From Phytoseiulus persimilis (taxonomy: Eukaryota > Arthropoda > Arachnida > Mesostigmata > Phytoseiidae), in contig CM075102.1 of the NCBI GenBank assembly GCA_037576195.1, positions 46,992,745 to 47,056,744 of the forward strand: a DNA stretch of 64,000 bases, in the 5' to 3' direction. Under the pieces are notes generated by a model. That model did no database searches. It was given only the letters and a program-made list of their open reading frames with translations, and was not told the origin of the DNA. The first letter of the stretch is position 1; each line of letters begins with the position of its first letter. Below, piece by piece: positions 11,046-22,045 of the stretch. A program made the translations under genes and the position numbers.

Positions 11046-12089
11046 CGAGCACAATGTGATCTTCTTCGTTCTCTGCCGACTCCAGAGCTTCATCAAGAGT
11101 TCTATTCGAGAAATGAGAGAGTTTTCATCAGTGACTTGAGCATCTTGACAAAGCTACATTATACTACGGACGTACGAGATTGAGTGAGAGAATAAATTCT
11201 GAGACTTCATCGAAATACGGGTCCGAGGTTATGGCATCGATTCCCATAAGGGGGCAGATCGTCGCTTTCTCCTCGAGCTGTTCTCCGAATGATTTGAGAC
11301 GACGCGAGACTTTGCAGAGATGGTTTCCCTGGACGACGCGACTCCGCTTGGTCACCAGTTTCCTTTATCCGTTAACAACTCATAATACATCATCGTATAC
11401 TTTGTTCGGTTGAAACCAAAATTTCGTCGTTTTCGAAGAGCGAGACCGGCTCCGGGCAGTCAGGTCACCGGGCGCATCATTCATATGGTCATGAAAGGTC
11501 GGAACCCTCAACGACTAAGACGCCGCCAGTCAGCTCAGTGCCGCCTGCTGAAACCACCGCGGCTCTTCGACACTGCATGCACTCATGGTTTTCATGGGCT
11601 CAGTTCCCGCAACAGCTCATGTTTGGACCACATGCAAAATCATGCCGTTGAAGAACGCTCCTGTGCACACCCCTGATGTTGACCGCCGGCAACAGACCAC
11701 ATTTCCGCAAAGCGTCTCTCGCATAAATAAGGATGCTGTTTCGAATTGAACTCGCTATGAGCCGGATGTCGAGCTCTCGAACAACAACAACAAACTTCGT
11801 GCACGGATTGTGATGGTTTCACAATCGACAACGAATGTGAAGTCCCAGGCTCAAGTGTCTCTGGAAATGACACAAGATGCCGCAGAAGAAGCTCAAACTT
11901 CTCCGATGGAGGGAATATCTAGGGGAGAGCTCCTTCTTGAACTGCACCGCAGGATGCGAGGCTCCACAAGGATGGTTCTCAGACGGAAACCCAAGTAATC
12001 CGGCTTGCAACAGCCCCCCTCGTCCAATCCTCTCTCGAATCGATTTGCTGTGTCATTTTCTATCGCCAAATACGGTGATTCGATTGCAG
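11046..12089 (+). other. Intergenic region and 5' flank of the kinase gene
   Basis: Conserved with 5896-6274 plus 8015-8820 of the left unit. Several coding-like pieces occur, e.g. 11642-11750 and 11810-11998, but both copies share a stop in the middle and I cannot build a first exon. The polyadenylation signal of membrane copy 2 is at 11191-11196. Confidence 0.4.
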
Positions 12090-13876
12090 GTTGGTGAAAA
12101 CCGTTGAGTTTGTGTTGCGGTCATTCCTGCATCGTGAAACCCGGCTGACGTTGGATCGCTTCCCCAGAGAACACTTTTGCGCGCAACAAGTGATTATCGT
12201 GGGGATTTTTGTCCTGCACGGTCTCCAGCAAGAGAGATTGACGTTTCTGGACGTCCGGGAAGATCTGAGTAACCTGGCTTTCCTGTTGGATTTCCTCAGA
12301 CGCCGTTACCCGAAGGAAGAAGCCTACATGCACGCATACTTGCTGAAATACTTGGCCATTCTAGAAGAGCTCTGTACGATCCTCGAGAGAGCTTCACAAG
12401 TGATTCGAACAAACTGGTCGTCGGTGAAAGAGGCTTTCAGACGAATTCATCAGCAGTCCTCGCCGGTCCGGAAAGAACACATCGTTCCTTTGATCGCAGA
12501 CATCGAGCCGCTGAGACTTCTCGGCGCAGGCGGCTTCGGCGCCATCTACAAAGTTCGTTTGGGCGGGGCACTCGTAGGCGGGAAGCTGATACCACTGGAA
12601 AGAATGCGACAGCCGAAGTATGCCTGTGTTGACAAAATGGTGGCATCGATGGTCAATAGCCCCTTCGTTATAAGGTACTACTCATGCTTCGCCACGGACA
12701 AGGCTTACTGCACCTTGATGGAGTACATCAGAGGAGTCGATCTGAACAGACTCATCAAACACGGCGATCCCTTAGATACGGTAACGATTAAATTGGTATT
12801 AGCGCAGCTGGGCCTAGCAGTACAATACCTGCATTTTCGGGGCTTTATTCATAGAGATATAAAACCAGCGAATATTATGGTTCTCCCCGGCTGTCGCATC
12901 AGGCTCATTGACCTCGATACTTGCAAAGTTTGTACATCTCTATACGGAGACGGTTACACTCGCAGTTTCAAACGAAGAACATATGGAGAATTCCGAGACT
13001 CGGAAATAGCTGGCACATTGGTATTTTTCGCTCCGGAAACTATCACCAGAGAATCCTACGGTCGAGCTGCAGATTGGTGGGCGTTAGGGGTCACAGCTTA
13101 CATCGCGGGTGTGGGAAAACTGCCCTTCAAAGGGAAGGATGAAGAAATTCGGAGGAAAATAGAATCTGCGCGGTATCGAGTTCCGGAGGAGTATCCTGAG
13201 CTTGCTCGTCTGCTTGAGCGCCTCATTCGGAGAGATCCGAAGAAGCGGATCACTACAGCTCGCTTCGAAGAGTATAAGGAGCAGGAAATTTTCGCCGGAG
13301 TCCATTGGGGAAATCTTGATAGAGACTTCCTCTACGACGTCAAGCAGCTGCGAGACTTAATGCAAGGCAACGCGGACGGGACTTTATCCGCGATTCAGCT
13401 TAGTGAGAAGAAACCGAGGAAAAACAAGAAGCTGAGGCCGCAATTGAAATTCAGTGAAGTCACTGTAAGTACTCATGAGCGATTCTGATTGTGAAAGGAA
13501 ATCGCGCTCAGTATCGCTCCCAGGATTTGCTCAGTCGACTCTCTCGCAGGACGTGCCCAAGCACGAGAAGCTCTACACGTTTTTCACAGATTCCTTCTAC
13601 AACTTCATTGCCGCGAGATCGGAAGACCCGAACGGCAAAGCTATTCTAAAGATAGAGGAAGAATACGATTTCATCCCAGAGTTTACTGAGAGACGACGAC
13701 GCGCAAAGTACAAATTTGAGGTACTCCCTTCGGGTATACCCGGTATTCCCAGCCTGCAAACTTGGTTCCTCCCAGAGATTGCAGTGAAAGGGAGCTGGAT
13801 TGCGACCCCACAGACCTTCTCCAGGTTACAATTTTTCGAGACTTGGTCCACAACGAAGGGCGGCCCCGTTGGCTGA
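12090..13876 (+). CDS. Lineage-type Ser/Thr protein kinase (AGC/MAST-like fold) with a DLD motif
   Basis: Large exon 12090-13464 and exon 13550-13876, joined in phase 0 across an 85-bp intron. The true 5' exon is not identified; the main exon begins at an acceptor at 12089. An N-terminal helical region (LDVREDLSNLAFLLDFL) precedes the kinase domain. The domain shows the glycine loop GAGGFG, the candidate ATP Lys in GGKLIPLERM, the catalytic loop HRDIKPANIM, an APE-like FFAPE, and DWWALGVTAY. The magnesium motif is DLD instead of DFG, and the helix-C Glu is not evident. The Lys, the catalytic Asp/Asn and the metal Asp remain, so activity is possible. The C-terminal exon carries FTERRRRAKYKFE. 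The kinase domain has the general shape of AGC/MAST kinases; substrate unknown. AATAAA at 14274. The 5' part is duplicated as a pseudogene at 8340-9330. Confidence 0.8.
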
Positions 13877-14273
13877 GGGACTACGCGCTCTGTAATCTGC
13901 GAAGCATGGTGCTTCCAATGGGATCCGTCGAATGATTCAAACCCTTCTGGGGCATGCTCGCTTCAGAGTGGACGTGCAGCCGCCATTTCAGTTCGGCACG
14001 AATGCGAATACGACTCCGATTTCCCAACTAATTTGTTAAATATGAGCACTCCTCGAGAGCTTTGCTTGCCGCTCCCTCCGCGTTCCTTCCATATCGTATG
14101 GAGTAATCGAATCATCACGTTTTGCAGGACTTCCTGAAGTGGGACAGCTATAATCCCGAGCCTGAAGGTCTAAAATATCAGAGGAACCAAATGGTTGTGT
14201 GTGATGTTCCGCGGCCGACATATTCGTAGCTCATTCGGCCCGAGAAAAGAACCATTTCGTTGCTCGCAATGTG

Positions 14274-14279
14274 AATAAA
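14274..14279 (+). terminator. Likely polyadenylation signal of the kinase gene
   Basis: AATAAA about 400 bp after the kinase stop codon, the first such hexamer downstream. Confidence 0.4.
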
Positions 14280-14340
14280 TTGAGATGATTTCGGCTTAGC
14301 TTCCAGACGGATGGGGATTGAGGGACCTCCGGTTCATCTT

Positions 14341-14580
14341 ATGAAGATTTCTTGTTGGTTCAATATGCTATTCGTTCCCTTGGCGATTGCGACGGATGCG
14401 CTCTCTGCGACCCGCGGCGCTGCAGATGCCTCCACGGAACAACGCTCCACGGAACGGAACGACCCCACTCCGACTGAAGGACACACGTTCCTTCCAATGA
14501 ATCAGAGAATAAGGCAACGGTGTACAGGGTGTCACAGTGAGGCTCGAGCAAATCTCTCTGATTCAGGGCGGGAAGAATGA
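14341..14580 (+). CDS. Possible small secreted protein
   Basis: An 80-codon frame starts MKISCWFNMLFVPLAIATDA, which resembles a signal peptide, followed by a hydrophilic Thr/Glu-rich part and a CTGCH motif. No homologue is recognised and there is no duplicate to test conservation; it could be a chance frame. Confidence 0.25.
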   Translation: MKISCWFNMLFVPLAIATDALSATRGAADASTEQRSTERNDPTPTEGHTFLPMNQRIRQRCTGCHSEARANLSDSGREE

Positions 14581-14689
14581 CGCGTTCAGCTGTCTCTCAA
14601 TTGCGCCAATCGGTAGAGGATTCGCGTTACGTGTTGCGGCTGGAAATGATTTTTATTTTCTTGGATCGATCACATGATGAGTCGGAAAC

Positions 14690-14830
14690 CGTCAAAAGAC
14701 ACTGGATCGACTCCGTACCGGCATGATCTAATGCGAAGAAGGGTCTCACTCACTTGACATTGAACAGAACGTTGATCGCTTCAGAGCTCGAGAAAGGGTT
14801 GTCGGAGAGGTCGAATCGAGGCGGCAACAG
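14690..14830 (+). mobile_element. Partial copy of the foldback/MITE family found in the SLC6 intron
   Basis: The words GTACCGGCATGAT, TCACTTGACATTGA and ATCGCTTCAGAGCTCGAGAA, in this order and spacing, match both arms of the element at 41860-42490. Only one arm is seen here. Boundaries are approximate. Confidence 0.5.
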
Positions 14831-15019
14831 TATCGCCGCGTACAGGGTCTTTAAATTAGGTCGGGACTCTTTCGCCATTTCTCTTCCGACTGTTATTCAA
14901 AGCTCAGTGGGCGTATTTCGATTTTTTTTTTCGGATTTTCTCGGAACTAAGCAGTTGCCTCTGTCGTTCTTCGTTTCATTTAAGTCTCTTTTTTCTGGAA
15001 AGTTGCGATTCTATTCCCT

Positions 15020-15555
15020 CAAAAATTCAGAGGGCTCGCGGATCTTCCACAGGTGCCGCAGCTGAGTTTGGTCGGTGTGATGTGGAGCGGTGTTCATCTG
15101 ACAAAATGTGGCCGGCGCTGCCAGCATCCCTCTCCAAACTGGGAAGAACTCACGAGCCATAACATAGAAACGTCGCCACAATAGCAGGTGCCGGGTAACC
15201 TCTGACACTTGACCAGAGAGAGAGGTCTGTAACATTTCGAAGACGGGTTTCTGGTCACGAGACCCATGCTCAAGTTGCGTATTCTTTCTCCGATTCAATT
15301 GATTTCATATTTTTGAGTCGATTTCCTCCATTCGTCAAAACTCGACTCCCGCGCCGTTGGTCAGTTTCCGACGGAAACACCAGAAGCCAACGAGTTTCAA
15401 TGGCGACTTTCTCTTGTTCTGGCTCGTTAGTTCTTCCCAGTTGCGAGCACGATGCTGGTAACACCGGGCGTTTTTTTTGGAAGGATACCCTTCCACATCA
15501 CAGCGGGCGAGCTCAGCTGCGGCGCCAGTGGAAAATTAGCAGACCCTCTGAAATT
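15020..15555. repeat. Imperfect palindrome of about 530 bp
   Basis: The left arm (about 15020-15295) is the diverged reverse complement of the right arm (about 15300-15555). Shared words include CTCAGCTGCGGC, GTTCTTCCCAGTT and AGACCCTCTGAA-type ends. In both arms the same frame reads roughly PHH....QLR..WKI..PSE, so the arms derive from one sequence. It abuts the fucosidase pseudogene. A second foldback-like element or a local inverted duplication would explain it. Confidence 0.6.
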
Positions 15556-15724
15556 GAGGGGAGAAAAATTCCCCAATTTTCGCAATACAGAGAAACGAAA
15601 CTTTCGCTCGACGGCCTATTTTCCGAGTTCTGCGTCCCTGGGGGAATTCGAGGCAGACGCATCGAGGACGAGTTATCGAAACGAAATCAGGAATTTTCAG
15701 GCTGATGCGATCGCTAGCACCATT

Positions 15725-16330
15725 TTCCTGTCGGTCGCTGACGAGGACCTCATCCTTCACCGGCCTGTCGTTGCACAGCGATGCCAAGGAATAAGTTGCG
15801 TTCCAATACACGTCTTGAGTGTGATCCACCGTCTGACCAGATAAAGTCGGGTTCGCAATCGTTCACTAGTCGGTGGGGATCCGGCAGAACTTCAATCTAT
15901 GTAGCTCATGGTTGTTCTCGTGCTGTGGGTACATCGGATTGAGCCTTTCAAACAATGAGTGAGAACTCTAAGGTGGAGTATTGCTGCACGCGTCGCCTGT
16001 GCAAGCTCCCCGACGAGATCTTTCTGAGGTCTAACAGCCATTGAACTCCGATTGCACGAAGTTCGAGAGAGCCGCAGCGTGTATCCTCCGTGAGGCTTGG
16101 AAGTTGGTATCCCGCACTTTGCACCATCGTCACTGAAGAGCTACGCGCTTTGAATCGCGGTGTAGAACTCTGCAACGAAATCTGCAGCGGGATCGGCACC
16201 TGTGAGTTCTCGCTTGTGGTTTTGTGTCATTCAATTGAACGTAGATTCCAATTTTCGCTTCGTCGTCCCCCTTGAGCGTGGGTCGTATATCCAGAGACTC
16301 CCAAGTGGGGACCTACAGGGTGGTCATCGT
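15725..16330 (-). pseudogene. Truncated alpha-L-fucosidase pseudogene
   Basis: The minus strand aligns with the N-terminal half of the fucosidase at 18657-20146. The block DVYWNAT..LA.L.ND.PVKD lies at about 15735-15825, the region of [13 protein letters not shown] at about 15930-15990, and the TWESLDTRP region at about 16280-16315. Frames are interrupted many times. About 100 bp corresponding to 19920-20010 of the intact gene are missing near 16215. Nothing of the C-terminal half is present. It is an old tandem paralogue. Confidence 0.8.
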
Positions 16331-16799
16331 AGGTCGGGAAGTTCTTACTCTCTCTTCTTTTGGTCATAAATCGGTGAAAATCATCCGATTCTGGAATTTA
16401 TTCTCGCGTACCATAGCTGGAATGATGGCGCATCTTATTCTCCTCGATGAATCTTCTCGATCCCTTGAATCGGTTGACGATTGAGTTTCTTGAATCGGCT
16501 CAAAGATTGCCTTTTTTTTTCAACTTTTCTCGAAAAAACAGTCGTAGTAAAACAGTAGCTCCTCTAACGCCCCACAACTCCAGATTTCTCGCTCAGGATC
16601 TGTGAGAAGGACAAAAGAACGTTTCGACCTTGACCTCAAGATCAACCCCCTGACAAGAAGATTTTCCGATGGCAAAAAGTTTTAAGATTGATCCAAGCTA
16701 CCCGACGAATAAGTTCAAGGGTCGATCCGACAACTTTTTTAAAAAATTGAGGGGGCGGGATTGTCGGGGGGGGGGGAAGTTGTTAGATGAGCTTTTCTG
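16331..16799. other. Intergenic, nothing recognised
   Basis: No supported gene. Contains poly-T and poly-G runs (G run near 16770) and leads into the left end of the hAT-like copy B, whose 5' terminus I could not place. Confidence 0.3.
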
Positions 16800-17865
16800 C
16801 AGGAAATCCGGACTCAAAACCAAGAGTGCGTCTCATCTGATAAGCATACGATTTTCTGGGGAAGTGCCTCTGACCAGCATACTCAAGAGGACTGAGATCT
16901 CTCATCGAACGAAAATTAACAGACAGGAATGAGAGTTGGTTTCAGCATTCAGCTCGGCAGAGCGAATGTGCAGCGAGAAAGTTCAAGGACTCCATGAGAA
17001 AGCATTGGAAGCGGTGGACTCAATCTTCCAAAGCAGAGCTCTACGCATCCGGTAAGTCCCGCAAAGCAGGCACAGCGGAAGTATCTTTCATGTGGGTTGC
17101 AGTCGCGTGGGAAGGCATCGATGGAAGGTGATGGATGGTGATGAACCTTTCTTCGGAAAATGGAGATCTCTGATCGGAATTCACCGATCGGAACCGAAGA
17201 CCACGCCTTTTTCGAAGTCAGCAACGATGATCCCGGAACCAGAAGCAGCGACTTGGAGTCGGAAAACAAACTGGAAGCCGACAAAAGAGGACCTCGAGGA
17301 TAGCATTGACAATTTACGGCCGGTTCCGAGTGAAGAATTTGAGAATCAGGACATCAAGAAGCCTGAGAGCATCGCGGGAGCTTGAACCCGAAGCTCCTGA
17401 CTTCACTGATTGGACGGGAGGCGTTTCAACATAAGATGATCCTGTAAGTTTTGGATTCGGGAATCGTACAAGGGATTCCGTGACTCGTGATACGTTGGAA
17501 AATGTTCCCGGCCCTATCCCATCAAATACCTGCTGTAACGAATGAATTCCTTGTGTGATTCGTTTTGAGATATTTTGTATACGTAAATTATGAAGGGAGG
17601 GGGAGTTTCCTGAAATCCATACCGAGGAAGTTTTCATTGAAATTCTCGGGCAGGATTTCGAGATTTCCTTCGTCTTCGGCATTGGCTCACTCCTGTGTGA
17701 TTGGGTGTGAGAACGATGGTATACATGTAGGATCAACTCGGAATTACGTCTGCGTGCACTCCTCCACACAAACACGGTTATGTGCGTTTATCTTCGCGTT
17801 TGGATTCGCGGTTATCGGTCAACCTTGACCGCTGTTATTCAGAAGTGCGGTTATTAGCAAGGCCT
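16800..17865 (+). mobile_element. hAT-like non-autonomous element, copy B
   Basis: Diverged sister of 2243-3400 in the same orientation. The right end is clear: a cluster of CGGTTAT and GCGGTTAT words followed by TTAGCAAGGCCT, the complement of the left end of copy A. The phrase GTTCCCGGCCCTATC at about 17500 is identical in both copies. No transposase is encoded. Confidence 0.6.
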
Positions 17866-18188
17866 ACCGACAGGACACATTTTTTCTTACTGCCCCTCAG
17901 CACACTTCTCCAGGAGCATCAGCTGGGGAGTTGGGTCTTCCGCTGAGAAGGAACAGGGTGAGCCACGATAGCCGCATTGATGACCTGATGTTGTTCAGGC
18001 TGTTGACAGAGCGTGATCAAGGAGTAGAGTTTCAACAACCTGCTGTTCGCCACAAGCTCAAGTTTGAGCCGCTTTCGGAGAGCGCTAAAAAACAGAGGTG
18101 ATCACACATCACTTCAATGCCCGATATATCAAGAGAGTGCGCCTGGAACTCGCTCCTGAGAGACTTCAGTTTCTTAGGTCGTTTCCGA

Positions 18189-18715
18189 ATGTTTGTTGTT
18201 CGACTCAGCATCGTGGTAACAGTGATTTCCCTAGCTTTAGCACTTCATTCCGATAGTAGCGCCCTCTCGACTGAAGAGAGAACGAAGTATACTCCAGAGC
18301 AGGATTATTTCTCAGCGTCCGTTGAACACTGGGTTCTTCCTCGATGTGCTAGCTCGCAACACTGCACCATTGCTCGCGGAATCTCGCATCTCAATAATTT
18401 TGAACTGTGAGGCCAAATCATGGCGACGGCCCTTCCCTCACAAACACACCGCTCCTTATGCTGACGACTCATCATTGTAGGTCGAAACTCATCCAGCTGA
18501 AATCTTCCATGGGGAACCGGAATTCTCGAGATATTCCCGGCGGAGGAGAGAGAGCCCTCGATTTTGGAAAGAATTCTCACAATGGGGAGGCCTACCAGAA
18601 ATCTTTTCTAAGCAGCGGTATCCGGAGATGGAATATTCACAATCGACACTTGAGTTTCAATGATAAGGAAATATCGGTTTTCGGATTCGGGTGCAGTTCA
18701 TTCCATGTGGGATAG
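18189..18715 (+). CDS. Candidate secreted peptide precursor, two exons
   Basis: Exon 18189-18406 begins with a strong signal peptide ([19 protein letters not shown]), then a short region with two Cys seven residues apart (PRCASSQHC). It ends at a GTGAGG donor. An acceptor at 18480 gives exon 18481-18715 in phase, ending FGCSSFHVG. An alternative frame of the same exon has a tetra-Arg site ([12 protein letters not shown]), as in peptide precursors, but would need a different upstream junction. No homologue recognised. The 3' end overlaps the 3' end of the convergent fucosidase gene by about 60 bp. Confidence 0.4.
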
Positions 18716-20146
18716 TGCTTTCATCTACAAGCATCGATTTCGTAGCAATCAACCGCGACGCGGCCCGATTGTCGAAGCGTCTTGGTTTAAATCTTGTAGC
18801 GTAGTCGACGCCATGTGAAGGCGTGATCTTCACCGTGAGAATTCCAGATGGACGGCTCTGCGGCAAAGTTATCACAGTTTTTGTTGCACCGAGCTGGAAG
18901 CTGACGATCTCGGCACTCCCGAGGAGAGTGATACTCTCGATTGCGCCGATGGTTTGCGAATTCAACCCGCTAACTTCGACGGTATCTGTTGGCTTCAGTA
19001 TGGTGGCATACACGGCGTTGTTTCTCGTTGTGTACCAAACATTGGGATTCGTTGTATCGTTCTGATGTATCCAGGGTCGTGATTCGTAAATAGCCTCACC
19101 ATTCACTTTCAACCATTGACCCATTTCACGGAGTCGTTCTTCAAATATGGGTTCTATGGTGCCATCTTTCCTCGGCCCAATATTTACTAGCAGATTACCG
19201 TTGCAGCTGACTGTCTGGATGAGAGTTGTCAACAGTTCTTCTGTACTCAAAACATCCGTCAGGTTCATGGTTCGCCTGTAACCCCACGATTCGCGATCGA
19301 GGGTCATCGCGTTTTCCCATTTGTGGGGTAGAAGTACGCCGGGATTGTAGCGGTCCTTGCAGTTGTAGAAGTCGCCGTGAGTGCAGCCGATGCCTATTCC
19401 CCATCGGTCGTGACAAGGACCCGATCTTTCACCGGGCTGTCATTGTACAGCCAGGCCAAGAAATTCGTTGCATTCCAATACACGTCGGGTGCTTCCCAAT
19501 CACCGTCGGACCAGATGATTTCAGGTTCGTAGTCGTTCACCAGCTGGTATAGCTCCGGTAGAGCTTTACGCTCCACGAAGTTTTGAGTCAGGAAGACGTT
19601 CTTCTTGTCTTGAAGGTACATCGGATTGAACCACTCGAAGAGGGAGTGGTAAACTCCGAAGTGGAGTCCTGCTTCGCGAGTTGCTCGTGCCAGTTCCCCG
19701 ACGAGGTCCTTCCGAGGTCCCACGTCCATAGAATTCCAATTGAAGGAAGTTGATGAGGGCCACAGCGTGTATCCCTCGTGATGTTTCGAAGTCAAGACCA
19801 CGTACTTCGCTCCGGCGTCCTCGAAGAGCTCCGCCCATTGTCGCGGGTTGTAGAATTCTGCGGTGAAATCTTTGGCGAAGTCGGCGTAAGTGAATCCTGG
19901 CTTGTAATTCTGCTTCATGAAGTTGACAATGTCCTTGTTACCGGACTTCCAGTATTGCCAAAACCACTCTCCTTCGAAGGACGGCACCGAAAATACTCCC
20001 CAATGGAGAAAGATGCCAATTTTACCTTCGTCGTACCACTTGGGCGCGGGTCGCGTATCCAGGGACTCCCATGTCGGGAGATACCTCTTCGCGCCGAACG
20101 CGGACGTCGTGGTGGCAACCAGCAGCAGCACGGTTCTCAACAACAT
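18657..20146 (-). CDS. Alpha-L-fucosidase (glycoside hydrolase family 29), one frame discontinuity
   Basis: Secreted or lysosomal enzyme that removes alpha-linked fucose from glycans. I start it at 20146 ([18 protein letters not shown], signal peptide) instead of the upstream in-frame Met at 20188. Family blocks in order: [74 protein letters not shown], the nucleophile block EIIWSDGDW, then the C-terminal [16 protein letters not shown] block and beta-sandwich. About 495 residues, normal for the family. Between 19394 and 19420 the frame slips by one base just where VNDRWG is expected, so the gene appears as two frames. All else is intact, so this may be a sequencing error or a very recent lesion. 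Intronless as seen. A dead paralogue lies at 15725-16330. Confidence 0.9.
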
Positions 20147-20189
20147 GTTCTCAGCACGGTTGTCATCGTTTTGATGCCAAAACACCAAC

Positions 20190-22045
20190 CAGTCTTTGGG
20201 GTCATCTGGAACGGCTCTCCAAGCGAGCGAGGGAAATTGACCTAATCTCGGCGATGCAATGAGCTGCCCATCGCGACTTATGGACTCAAGAGACCCACCA
20301 AAGCGGGTAGTGATCGATAGACATCTAACAGCAGACCGAGGATATTCAAAGGCGGCTTTCGGCCGAGTCGAAACTTTGGAGCACCTGAGCTGTTGCGTTC
20401 GCCAGTCCTGCTGATAGAATCATTTCCGGTAAAAGCCATCGGTTCTGTGAAAATATTAGGCAACTGAGGTGAGAATGACGTTATGCTCATACGTGGCTCG
20501 GATCAGAGAGTCTCAATCTCTTTGGCCTGATCACAAGGGAGATAGCGGTTGCGGATCGGAGAGTTTTAAAACCTAAGGATGTTCCAGAGCCTGGCTTGAT
20601 GATGCCGCTAGGGGCGCTCATGATTACTTGTGGAGAGTTTCCCGATTCGCATTCTCTATTAGTGCCTCTTACGCATCGACCGCAATCCATCCCTGTTTGC
20701 ATAGGGAATAATGAGGATTACGCTGGAGCTAGTGAATCATGGGACTCGATTCGACTCTCGGACATGTTGAAGGACACGCAACTGATTTGCGATTCTCAGC
20801 TTCGGAGCTGGAATCGGATGTCAGCTTCGTCAACCTGTCCAATTTGTCGAGCTTCTGACTGCGGTCACGTTCTCCCAGTCTCGTGCGTTCTCAACTGACC
20901 CGTGAGAGTCCCATCGCATGTAATTCCAGGAGGTCAATATGGTTCTGAGTCGATGGGTTTTACCGAACTTCTCGAAAATCAACTGCGACAGGTCTCCCCG
21001 GAGCTCATGCTGGTCCCACCTTCCCTGCTAGTATGGGATAAGCGTACACCGCTCGTTCCACCGCTGTTACGGTTGTTACGGAGGGCCTGAGCGAAGGAAA
21101 CGTAACCTGGTCGATAAGCTCCGTGTGATTTCACTGATTCTCGTCGCCCGATGCGGAGAATTCCCGGAGAGCGAAGTTTAAGCTGACCTGCGAAAAGGAC
21201 TGCAAACGATAGATCTTATTCTGGAACTTCATTCAGTTGAAGATGAAGTCAGCAGTGCGATCCGGGAAGCTTGTTGCATGCCCAGATGGGCTCGGCATCA
21301 GATGAAATGGTGACAAGAATAGCTGTCGAATCGGCACTTCGACAATAGTTGACCGGCGATTCCACCGTCGGAATGCGCTCCCAAGAGAGAAGAGCTTCCT
21401 CTACGGAATATGTACCAAAAAAAAAGGTTTCGTGTGCCAAGCGATGTTTCTAGAATTTTTCCGAAGTGAGTTGTTCCCTTGATACTCTGGAAAAGGTTTC
21501 GAGAGACTTCCGGAATCGATTTGCAGATTATGATTCTTGGTTACGGGAGCATCTCTCTGCTGAGGTGTCCTGGTCACACATCTGGGAAGGCTCTGGGCTA
21601 CGGAAGCAAAACTGACTGTAACCTGACATATATGTAACTTCACAAGAAAAAAACGTCCGGGTTACCTGACAAAGCTTCAGAAGTCGGTTGTTGTGATATG
21701 TTCACCATTCTGAGAACCTTCAACGGAAAAGAGGTCTCTTGGAAGAAAAAACGTGGTTGTTCAAATGCAACGAGTTTATTCGCTCACTCTTAAACGATTT
21801 GAACGGTTTGTTGCGCAACCTTCGGACGAACAATACCTACAAGATGTATACTTTCGTGACGAAGTTCCCCAGGAGATGCACTGGAAGCTCTGACTGAGAA
21901 TAACATCCGCTGAATGAGGAATAACTGCTGATTATCCCACCTGCATCTTTCTAGAGAGCAGAACGTTTTCGGGTCGAGGCTACCCGACAAGTGCCGAGAT
22001 AGGTCTCAACAAACGGAGAAGAATCTTGTGATCGAAAAATCCCGC
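20190..22045. other. Intergenic between fucosidase and G-gamma
   Basis: No gene I can support. A plus-strand frame at 20596-20898 has a few Cys (STCPICRASDC) but lacks the rest of a zinc-binding domain. TTTATT at 21775 is the complement of AATAAA and may be the polyadenylation signal of the G-gamma gene. Confidence 0.3.

Larger units (their letters stand above)
9945..12625 (+). repeat. Tandem segmental duplication, right unit
   Basis: Partner of 4610-9330. The left breakpoint is near 9945, inside the intron that precedes the exon at 10041. It lacks the foldback insertion and a stretch of about 120 bp present at 8160-8290 in the left unit, and its mucin-coding array is shorter. Confidence 0.85.

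Noticed and set aside
20596-20898. Possible RING-like Cys cluster (STCPICRASDC)
   Set aside because: The other zinc ligands and spacing of a RING domain are absent and no splice context supports it.
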